DNA of 64,000 nt from an uncultured Bacteroidales bacterium (GTDB lineage: Bacteria; Bacteroidota; Bacteroidia; Bacteroidales; Paludibacteraceae), in assembly GCA_900319645.1 (NCBI GenBank), contig ONPG01000005.1:1-64000 (forward strand). The letters run 5' to 3'. The translations under genes and the position numbers were made by a program. This document shows, piece after piece, positions 57,092 through 64,000 of this stretch; position 1 is the stretch's first letter, and each line of letters opens with the position of its first letter. The notes below the pieces were generated by a model. It ran no database searches and was not told the origin of the DNA. It was given only the letters and a program-made list of their open reading frames with translations.

Positions 57092-59311
57092 CTATTGTCT
57101 CGTTATCTTGGCTGTCAGAGACTGTCCCGGGCTGGTGAGACGGAGGATAAACAATCCCTGCAGGGTGTTCAGATCAAGCGGTAAGTAGTAGTCCACTCCG
57201 GAGGTGAGACGCGGCAGTCCGCTGCGGTGCACGATGTTGCCACGTATATCCCAGACCGTCAGATCGGCGTCACCGTCCTGGGGAACTGAGAAACGGATGA
57301 TACGCTCTCCGTCGTGATTGCCGGGCATCACCGTGAGCGCTCCCCGGCTCTCGGGCGACACGATCTGCTGCAGAGCCGTTGCGGTGTCATTGAGACAGAG
57401 TTCGTAAGGCCCGAGGTCACGCGCCTTGCCGCAGACAGGCGATTTGAGCGAAGGATAATCCGCCTCGAGCTGCATCAGGTTAGGCGTCACCGACTGAGGC
57501 ACGTCGCACCCGGCGTCCACTAACGCAGAACCCGGCATCAGCCGTGCAAAACGCGCCGGCATCGATCCGTCGCCACGACGAGGAGCCATAGCGTCCTCCT
57601 CCGACAGCGACTGGTAGTCCGAACGGGAGAAAGAAGTGGTCAGGTGATTGGTCCAGGCAAGCTTGGAGTGCGAGGTTCCCAGAGCGTTGTAGTCGTCCGT
57701 ACCCACCGAGATCTCCTGACGACCGAAGCAGACGTTGTTGTAGTAATACGTATTGGCGTCCGAACCGCCGGACTCGAACATGTAGTCGTAGGAGTTGTCA
57801 AAAGCCAGACATCCGACGAGGACGTGTCCGCCCTTGTGGCTGTTGCAGTCGAAACCCTTGACGGAACTGGATATATCGCAGCCGAACGCCACGCAGCGGT
57901 AGGCGTAATGGATACCCTGGCTGCTGCCTCCGGTGCCGTTACCGCCGAGTTTGATGCCGTTGCCGTTGCCGGAGAAAGAGGCGGAGCCGTTGAAATAGTC
58001 CTTGACCCAGAGGTGGTCGGACGCATTGCCGGACTCCCACGCCCAGCACTCCGCCAGAATCACGTCGAAGTCGGTCTCAAACAGATCCCAGGCGTCGTCG
58101 GAATTGCGCCATGCACGGCAGCGGATAAAACGGTTGCCCTTGCCGTTGTGCATCTTGCAGGCAAAGCCGTCGGCGTCGGAGCCGTAGTTGGCATCGAAAT
58201 CGCAGTTGTGATGCGAGTCGCAATCAACGATGTCGTTGTAGGCACAATAAGAGCCGTCGTTCTTGCTCAAACCGGGGAAAGAATCCGAGAACTTGTGCCC
58301 GAAACCGAGCTGGATACCGGTATCGAGGTTGTAGGAGAACTCACAGCGCTCAATGCGGTTGTGCGAGCCCTCGAGCTTGATAGCGTTGTCCGCCGCGTGG
58401 GTGATGTGGAGTCCGAACAGGATCCAGTAGTTGCCGGTGATGAGCAATCCGCGGTCACCTACCTTGCCTTTGTCGCGGTTGCAATCGAGGAGCTGCTGCT
58501 CAAAATCGAAGACCGGCGCTTCGTTCTCGTAGGCGGAGATAACGATCGGCGCCTCGGCGGTACCGGACTGCGATAGACGGAGCGTCAGTTTGCCGTCCGT
58601 GCCGCGCCACGACATGAGGTAGCGTCCGCCACGGCAAAAGATGACGTCACCCGCCTGCGCTACGGTAAGCGCCTTGCCGAGGTTGAACCACGGCTTCTCC
58701 AGCGTGCCTTCGCCCGTGTTGTCGTTGCCGTCCGGAGCAATAAAATAGGTGGCGTGCGAAGCGGTATAGGTCGGACGCGTGAAGTCGGGATCGGGTTCGC
58801 CGGGCACCACTGTGCCTCCGCCTCCCTGACCCTGCTTAGGCTGACGGAGCACGACGTCGTCGATAAACACATTGCTGGTCAAGCCTGTCAGACGCACGCG
58901 GACCGAACGATCCGAACCCGTAGGAAGCGGCTTGGAATACGAAGAGAAAGCGGAGGACGACGAACTAATCAGCAGCGTGTCCGCCACCTGCCATTCGCCG
59001 GCACCAACCTGGTAAGCCACCTCCACCTTTTTGTTGCTGCCACCCGACCGGAACCGGAACTCCACGGTCTCCAAACTGTCCACAGGAGGCGTAATCAGAT
59101 AGGCATTGTTGGTGTTGAACTTGATCGACACCACGTTGCTCGTTTTGTTGTACTGCGCCCCACCTCCGAAACGCCACGTGCCGGACGGCAGTTGTACCTC
59201 GGTCTCCGTGGACCACGAGCCGGAGGTAAGCGAGTTGAAGTCCTCCGACAAATCAGCCTTTGCCACACCTGCACAAAGACAGGCGGCTACAAAAATGTAA
59301 AATTTTCTCAT
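57092..59311 (-). CDS. PL9-like pectate lyase with T9SS sorting domain
   Basis: Signal peptide MRKFYIFVAACLCAGVAKA. Residues about 20-160 form a beta-sandwich (carbohydrate-binding-like, LSEDFNSLTSGSWSTE). A Gly/Pro linker follows, then a PL9-type parallel beta-helix from about 185 (YFIAPDGNDNTGEGTLEKPW; DGFACKMHNGKGNRFIRC; RNSDDAWDLFE). The C-terminal 70 residues are a type A sorting domain (LTVWDIRGNIVHRSG, GLFILRL, AKITRQ), so the protein should be exported by the type IX system and fixed to the cell surface. Substrate would be pectin or polygalacturonate. 739 aa. Confidence 0.82.
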   Translation of the reverse strand: MRKFYIFVAACLCAGVAKADLSEDFNSLTSGSWSTETEVQLPSGTWRFGGGAQYNKTSNVVSIKFNTNNAYLITPPVDSLETVEFRFRSGGSNKKVEVAYQVGAGEWQVADTLLISSSSSAFSSYSKPLPTGSDRSVRVRLTGLTSNVFIDDVVLRQPKQGQGGGGTVVPGEPDPDFTRPTYTASHATYFIAPDGNDNTGEGTLEKPWFNLGKALTVAQAGDVIFCRGGRYLMSWRGTDGKLTLRLSQSGTAEAPIVISAYENEAPVFDFEQQLLDCNRDKGKVGDRGLLITGNYWILFGLHITHAADNAIKLEGSHNRIERCEFSYNLDTGIQLGFGHKFSDSFPGLSKNDGSYCAYNDIVDCDSHHNCDFDANYGSDADGFACKMHNGKGNRFIRCRAWRNSDDAWDLFETDFDVILAECWAWESGNASDHLWVKDYFNGSASFSGNGNGIKLGGNGTGGSSQGIHYAYRCVAFGCDISSSVKGFDCNSHKGGHVLVGCLAFDNSYDYMFESGGSDANTYYYNNVCFGRQEISVGTDDYNALGTSHSKLAWTNHLTTSFSRSDYQSLSEEDAMAPRRGDGSMPARFARLMPGSALVDAGCDVPQSVTPNLMQLEADYPSLKSPVCGKARDLGPYELCLNDTATALQQIVSPESRGALTVMPGNHDGERIIRFSVPQDGDADLTVWDIRGNIVHRSGLPRLTSGVDYYLPLDLNTLQGLFILRLTSPGQSLTAKITRQ

Positions 59312-59338
59312 AGTACACTACCGAATAAAAATGTGTTT

Positions 59339-59370
59339 GCAAAAGTACTGCTTTTTATGCAAACACCTGT
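59339..59370 (-). promoter_or_regulatory. probable promoter of the PL9-like gene
   Basis: TACTTTTGC on the minus strand (59347-59339); the -33 element is weak. Confidence 0.45.
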
Positions 59371-59404
59371 GTACTATTTACCGAAAAGTGTAGAATTTTT
59401 GGTT

Positions 59405-59866
59405 TTATAGTTTTTTCTTCCAGAAAACGGACGTGATATCCTGCCACTCGTCCCCCACTCTTTTGTAGAAGCGCTGGTTAGTGCGTTCGGATTTGAGTCC
59501 GCCGAGCGCCTCGACGTACGGACCGAGTTTGACGTAATCGAGAGTGCCGTTCGACGGCATTTTCATTCTGCCGGAATACCACGCTGTTTTGAGCATAGGG
59601 TGTGTCTCCTTGACGTACTGAGCCAGGCGTAAGACCTCGTCGGGTGCCTGGTCTCCGCCCATAAACGCCACGCAGGTAACCAGCCCTTCGTAACGGGCGA
59701 TGAGGTCGTCCAGCAAACCGCTGGTCAGCGGTTCGCCGGTATCTTCCCACAGGTGCGGACTGTGACAGCCCGGACAATGACAAGGGCACCCGGAGATATT
59801 GAGCGCAAGCGTCACTTCTCCGGGCACCTCTTGGAAAACGATATCGTAAGATGCTGCTTTAATCAT
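59405..59866 (-). CDS. nrdG: anaerobic ribonucleotide reductase activating protein
   Basis: Radical SAM enzyme that installs the glycyl radical on NrdD. SGCPCHCPGCHSPHLW holds the iron-sulfur ligands Cys27, Cys31 and Cys34, with MGGDQAPDEVL further on. 153 aa, normal. Overlaps nrdD by 8 bp, so the two are co-translated. Confidence 0.94.
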   Translation of the reverse strand: MIKAASYDIVFQEVPGEVTLALNISGCPCHCPGCHSPHLWEDTGEPLTSGLLDDLIARYEGLVTCVAFMGGDQAPDEVLRLAQYVKETHPMLKTAWYSGRMKMPSNGTLDYVKLGPYVEALGGLKSERTNQRFYKRVGDEWQDITSVFWKKKL

Positions 59867-61964
59867 TGACTTTCACTTCCGAGCGCATCCGGGCGTAGAA
59901 ACGCTTGGACGCCTCTTTCTGACGCGCTTCGGAGAAATTGCTGACACGTTTCATGTAGCCGATCACGCGGGTCAGATAATCCACGTTCTTCGAGTGGCAG
60001 CACGGGCACTCCTTGAGGTAACGCTTGTCAATATGTCCGCAGTCGTTGCAAACGGTATTGGGGATATTGAAGGTGAAATAGTTGCAGCCCTCGACCGCAG
60101 CTACTCGCAGCAACTGGCGGTACTGCTCCTCCGAGAGGTGCTCCTCGAGGTTGCAGTGGAGCGCCGAGCCACCGGTGAGGTGCTCGATATACTTGCGACC
60201 GTGCAGACGGAAACGGTCCAGCACGTTGTTAGTGGTGTCCTCCACGATGTAGAAATAGCTGTTGTAGCAGTCACGCGGCACGACATAGCCATCCTCGCGG
60301 TCCCATTTGGCGTGTTTGACACCCACATTCTCCGCCGGGATCATCTCGCAGTTGAACATCACGTCTTTGGTGCGGTACTGCTTGTTCAGTTTCTCGATGA
60401 TACCGAGCACTTCCTGCACGAAATGAGCGTACTCGGGTGTGTCCTTGATCTCCAGTCCGAGGAACTCCGCTGCCTCGACCAATCCGTTCACACCGATGGT
60501 GAGGTACTGACGACCGATATTGATATAGCCGGCGTCGAAGAGCGGCAACATACCGCGCTCCTGCAGGTTCTTGAGGTTCTCGTTGTAAGCCAGTTGCACT
60601 TTGTGCATCAGATCCACGACGTCCTCGATATATGCCTGGTACGGGATATTGTTGCGTACTGCGTACTGAATAGCGCGGTTGAGGTTGATAGTGAGCACGG
60701 ATTTCGAGCCGGTCGATACACCACCCGCTCCCAAGGTATAGCTGAAGCCGTTGTCGGTGATCTCGTTACGCAGACGGCAGCAGCTGGAGAGCGAGTCGGC
60801 GTTGTCGGAGATATAGGTGAAGAACGAGTGACCCGCAGCGTACATCTGTGCTGTAAAATCACCGTACTCTTTGTCCTTCACGTCTCCGTTCTCCGCCAAG
60901 AGCGCCATCGTCTCCACCGGGAAAGTGAGGACGGAACGCGTACGCTCCTCGTTGAACCAACGCATAAAACGACGCTGTAACCAGTCGAGGCTGTCCCAAT
61001 GCGGCGCCTCGCCGTTCGGGAAACGGAAATTGCCGAACAGGGAATTGAAATAATAGCGGTCGTAGTAGCTGATATTCCAGAACACCGACTGATAGTTGCG
61101 TGCGCCGGAAGGCTGATTGAGGCTATAGACCACCTGCTGGAAGAAATCGCAGATGATCTGGTCGATTGTGCGGTGCTTGAGACCAAGATCCACCACTTCG
61201 TCCGCACGTTTGTAGTAATCGTCACCGTACTCCTGCTCAATGAAATAGTTCATATACATAAGGAACTCGGGCGTAGCGCACGCGCCTGAAAGCATCGATG
61301 ACACCATAAACACCATATTGATGAACCCGCCACAGAACGACTTGAGATTGCGCGGAGGAGTGGCGTTGCCGCCAATCGATTTCGTACCGCCAATCAGCCA
61401 CGGATACATTGTGATCGAAGCGCAGTAGTTGGCGAGGTTGGTCTCGTCGTTCTTGTAGATGAAATGTTGGTGCAAAAGGCTCAGATAGCGGTCCGCCAAC
61501 TCCTTGCCGTACATCTGCTTGATACGCTCAGTCAGCAGACGACGGTTCAGACGGATAAAGCCTTGCTTCGGCAACTCGCCGATGAGCGTGGCGATGTTCT
61601 TGTGCTCCACGTTGGCGTTCGCGTCAAACTTCGAGCCCTCGGCTGCGTTGGACGCTTGCACATAGTTCATCATAAAGTCCAGACGTTGCTGTGTCTCACG
61701 ATCCTCGCTGTGTCCCTGACGATAAAGGATAAAAGCTTTAGCTACCTGGAAATATCCCTCCGCCATCAACGCTACCTCCACCTGGTTCTGAATCTCCTCT
61801 ACCGTAATTCCGTTGTGTACGCGCAGACGGGAGAGAATAGCGTTCAGCGTCTCCTCGCTGGCAAATGCGCCTACCGCCAAGAACGCCTTGGCAATCGCAT
61901 TTTTAATCTTGTCGATGGTAAACAATTCTTTCTTGCCATCACGTTTGATAATGTATGTTTCCAT
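59859..61964 (-). CDS. nrdD: anaerobic ribonucleoside-triphosphate reductase
   Basis: Reduces NTPs to dNTPs without oxygen, so the host grows anaerobically. Start at METYIIKRDGKKELF (61964). ATP-cone regulatory domain (about 1-95), then the glycyl-radical barrel (GGFINMVFMVSSMLSG, NLNRAIQYAVRN). A C-terminal zinc site CNDCGHIDKRYLKECPCC precedes the glycyl-radical loop RVIGYMKR. 701 aa. Its own promoter is at 62102-62133. Confidence 0.95.
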   Translation of the reverse strand: METYIIKRDGKKELFTIDKIKNAIAKAFLAVGAFASEETLNAILSRLRVHNGITVEEIQNQVEVALMAEGYFQVAKAFILYRQGHSEDRETQQRLDFMMNYVQASNAAEGSKFDANANVEHKNIATLIGELPKQGFIRLNRRLLTERIKQMYGKELADRYLSLLHQHFIYKNDETNLANYCASITMYPWLIGGTKSIGGNATPPRNLKSFCGGFINMVFMVSSMLSGACATPEFLMYMNYFIEQEYGDDYYKRADEVVDLGLKHRTIDQIICDFFQQVVYSLNQPSGARNYQSVFWNISYYDRYYFNSLFGNFRFPNGEAPHWDSLDWLQRRFMRWFNEERTRSVLTFPVETMALLAENGDVKDKEYGDFTAQMYAAGHSFFTYISDNADSLSSCCRLRNEITDNGFSYTLGAGGVSTGSKSVLTINLNRAIQYAVRNNIPYQAYIEDVVDLMHKVQLAYNENLKNLQERGMLPLFDAGYINIGRQYLTIGVNGLVEAAEFLGLEIKDTPEYAHFVQEVLGIIEKLNKQYRTKDVMFNCEMIPAENVGVKHAKWDREDGYVVPRDCYNSYFYIVEDTTNNVLDRFRLHGRKYIEHLTGGSALHCNLEEHLSEEQYRQLLRVAAVEGCNYFTFNIPNTVCNDCGHIDKRYLKECPCCHSKNVDYLTRVIGYMKRVSNFSEARQKEASKRFYARMRSEVKVND

Positions 61965-62101
61965 AATAAAGGGTATATATATAAATATTATTGGCTTTGG
62001 TTTTGGCTTTTTTAACGCGCTGAAAAGCACCACCCGACGTAAAACTACTAAGAGTATTTGCGGCGGGAAAAGCGGTTAAATAATTGGAGCCGAAATCGAG
62101 T

Positions 62102-62133
62102 GCAAAGGTACAACATTTTTTTGATATGTGCAA
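62102..62133 (-). promoter_or_regulatory. promoter of nrdD-nrdG
   Basis: On the minus strand TTG (62133-62131) and TACCTTTGC (62110-62102) with 20 bases between. Confidence 0.75.
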
Positions 62134-62321
62134 ATTTTTTGGCAAGAAAATTTATTAACAATTTTCAAAAGTTATCCAAAACAAAAACACTAATAGCTCA
62201 TATTCAGCGTATTACGATTTTCAAAAAGTCAAAAAGTTTCCCAAAATAAAAAGTTTTCAACATACGTCTGTTTTCCGTTCCGGTTAATTTCCGAACATAA
62301 ATTATGAAAGTTTCTCCAACA

Positions 62322-62351
62322 CAAAAAGCGGCTCGCATTGCTGCGAACCGC
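62322..62351 (-). terminator. terminator of the surface protein gene
   Basis: On the minus strand GCGGTTCGCA, GCAA, TGCGAGCCGC then TTTTTGTG. A heptamer tract (TTTTCAG) lies between it and the stop codon at 62383. Confidence 0.75.
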
Positions 62352-62382
62352 CTTTCTGTTTTCAACTTTCAGTTTTCAGTTT

Positions 62383-64000
62383 TCACTTTACAACTGCTCC
62401 CTGAGCGTTGTACTCAACGCCGTTCTTCAGGATAACGAGTTGGCCGTCACGGAGAAGTTTGGTAGTTTGTGCCTTGTCTCCTTGAACGTTCTCAACACCT
62501 TCCGGATACTCGCCCAGACGAACGTTCACCGCTTGGCCCTTGGAGTTAAACGCTTTCAACTCAATCACGCCGCTCTCGGTGACAACAGCCTTGCCGGAAA
62601 CAAGGAACCAGGCGTTGTTGACCTGACGCAGGTTCTCGTCAACAATGGCAGCGTAGGAATAGCGGAGCTGACCGTTCGGCGCCATTCCCGGCGAAGCCAA
62701 GATCGTTCCTTCCGCCATCGAGTCGTTGATCTCGTACGTGCCGGCTGCCAGCGTGGTCGTGCCTTCTGCCACGTTGAATTTCAGACCCAGCATATATCCG
62801 TTAGCCAATGCATCCACGTACAACTCGCCGGACTCCGCATAGTCGGTATCCAGGACGAAAGTCGGGAAATGGTAGTTGAACGCTGCATTAGCCTCGTCAT
62901 ACACGTACGGGTTCGGGATATAGGCTCTAAGCGCAATCGTGAACTCCGGCACATCAGTAGCGTCTTCCGTATTGATACAGAGGAGAGTTCCGGTAATGAG
63001 AGCTGCGCTATCTGCAGCTTGATAGTTCACAGTGAGATTAGCCTCCAGCACATTAAAACGCTTGTAGCTCTGAGCCGTGATATCGGTTACCACATAGCTG
63101 TAGTCCGCTACCAACTCTTTCTCGGTGTAAGTGCCGCTTGTCTCACCGTAATCAGCAGGAACACCAGCGAGCGAGATATATGCGGTTTGGTCTTCGTTAT
63201 AGCCAAGAGCCTGCCAACTGTTGTCGGAGAAGACTGCCAGATCGAGTCTGGGGAAAATAAGAGTCTGCTCACGGGTCTTCTCGGGCTTGATATAACTGAG
63301 ATTGAGCGTGTACTCCGTATTGTCGAGACAAAGGATAGAGCCGGTGATAAGGATACTACCCTTGTCATATTTCAATTCGAGAGAGCCGCTGAAAGCGTTG
63401 CTCTCCACATCGTCCATCGGATCTACGGTGCGAACTGTTGCACGTGTTCCTCCCAAACCGATCGTATAAGTGCCAGCCATTGCTTCTGCCAAGCCATCCG
63501 GATAGATAACCAGCTCCACCTCGTTGACATCGTCCGAAGCGAGGAACTTGACATCGTTGGTGTATTCGTACCAGTAATCATCAATGCTGAGATTGTTAGC
63601 AGTGATAGTTACTTGCTTCTCAGCTTTAGGCTTGCGCACTATGAGATCCAAACGGAACACTTTGCCAACGTTTTCAAGGACTCCGAAAACATTACCTTTC
63701 ACAAGGAAAGCGGAATCGGTGTCCAGCACTGTGAAATCACCATCTTTGAGGATGTAGAAATTGACATCGGAGTCTTCGCTCTCACCTTTAATAAATTCAG
63801 CGACAAGAGAAGTAGCCGGGTCGATATCTTCGCCTTTGAAAGTACCTGCGCAAGAGGTCTGGTTGTCGCTATAATAGCTGAGTTGTACGCTGTAGCCAAA
63901 TTGCTCGCCACCAGCGCGGAACAACCATGTGCCGTCGGAGATGTACTCAAGATTCGGGATATTGTCCGTGAATGCGATATCAATCGTGTCACCGGAGATT
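62383..64000 (-). CDS. repeat-rich exported surface protein, 5' end outside the window
   Basis: The frame is open to the right edge, so the start and signal peptide are missing. At least three beta-rich repeats of about 120-130 residues can be followed; each contains a YWYEYTNDVKFLASDD-like or SDNSWQALGYNEDQTAYISL-like strand and an AGTYTI/GTYTEKEL turn. The C-terminus (KLLRDGQLVILKNGVEYN, AQGAVVK) is the short Bacteroidales sorting-type tail, so the protein is probably exported and surface-exposed. Function unknown. Confidence 0.75.
   Translation of the reverse strand, partial: ISGDTIDIAFTDNIPNLEYISDGTWLFRAGGEQFGYSVQLSYYSDNQTSCAGTFKGEDIDPATSLVAEFIKGESEDSDVNFYILKDGDFTVLDTDSAFLVKGNVFGVLENVGKVFRLDLIVRKPKAEKQVTITANNLSIDDYWYEYTNDVKFLASDDVNEVELVIYPDGLAEAMAGTYTIGLGGTRATVRTVDPMDDVESNAFSGSLELKYDKGSILITGSILCLDNTEYTLNLSYIKPEKTREQTLIFPRLDLAVFSDNSWQALGYNEDQTAYISLAGVPADYGETSGTYTEKELVADYSYVVTDITAQSYKRFNVLEANLTVNYQAADSAALITGTLLCINTEDATDVPEFTIALRAYIPNPYVYDEANAAFNYHFPTFVLDTDYAESGELYVDALANGYMLGLKFNVAEGTTTLAAGTYEINDSMAEGTILASPGMAPNGQLRYSYAAIVDENLRQVNNAWFLVSGKAVVTESGVIELKAFNSKGQAVNVRLGEYPEGVENVQGDKAQTTKLLRDGQLVILKNGVEYNAQGAVVK

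Overview
The window is chromosomal DNA of a Bacteroidota member, most likely order Bacteroidales. Evidence: promoters have the Bacteroidota form (TTTG-like -33 box, about 20 bases, then TAnnTTTG), type IX secretion parts are present (PorD, a PorT-like barrel, a C-terminal sorting domain), there is a CarboxypepD_reg/outer-membrane barrel protein, and there is a Na+-pumping methylmalonyl-CoA decarboxylase operon. Two pectate-lyase-type proteins (21.2-22.2 kb and 57.1-59.3 kb) point to a pectin-using gut or rumen lifestyle. I cannot name the species.

Layout: 1-5.8 kb is accessory: a truncated YhcG-type nuclease, an unknown 381-aa protein, then small unknown genes ending in a 110-aa protein and a 53-aa lipoprotein. 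5.8-40.4 kb is a dense housekeeping block: tRNA-Ala, rho, aroQ, outer-membrane genes, ribF, an O-antigen ABC permease, ispE, a histidine kinase, the methylmalonyl-CoA decarboxylase/epimerase operon, a pectate lyase, ettA, a hemerythrin-LuxR regulator, tilS, aroE, DUF4831, porD, recN, rarA, hemW, a class A PBP, a TPR protein, a TraB-like protein and an amidase-like protein. 40.5-57.0 kb is a second accessory region. It carries a second, inverted copy of the small-gene module, a VirE_N-DUF3987 protein, two broken genes, an AT-rich four-gene cluster (DEDDh exonuclease; DUF723/GIY-YIG protein; SIR2-like protein; protein with a HEPN-like motif), about 1 kb of hairpin elements, a small Cys-rich gene, a DUF4143 ATPase and a third, collapsed copy of the small-gene module. 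57-64 kb holds a PL9-like lyase, nrdG, nrdD and the 3' part of a repeat-rich surface protein.

The most unusual material is in the accessory regions. (1) The four-gene cluster at 47.6-53.6 kb looks like an undescribed anti-phage locus. (2) A family of short palindromes (variable arm ending in AT, 3-nt loop, AT plus the complementary arm, often preceded by a CTTCGTCCATT-like leader) lies between genes and also, in frame, inside the VirE_N-DUF3987 gene. (3) Four accessory promoters carry copies of a 7-10 bp word, three or six of them, spaced about 26-33 bp just upstream; the word differs at each promoter. (4) Two module leaders share a possible fold (outer stem plus two adjacent palindromes) although the palindrome sequences are unrelated. 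(5) Seven-base tandem repeats fill many intergenic gaps and also run into coding sequence, including three signal peptides. No integrase, transposase, rRNA or CRISPR array was seen.
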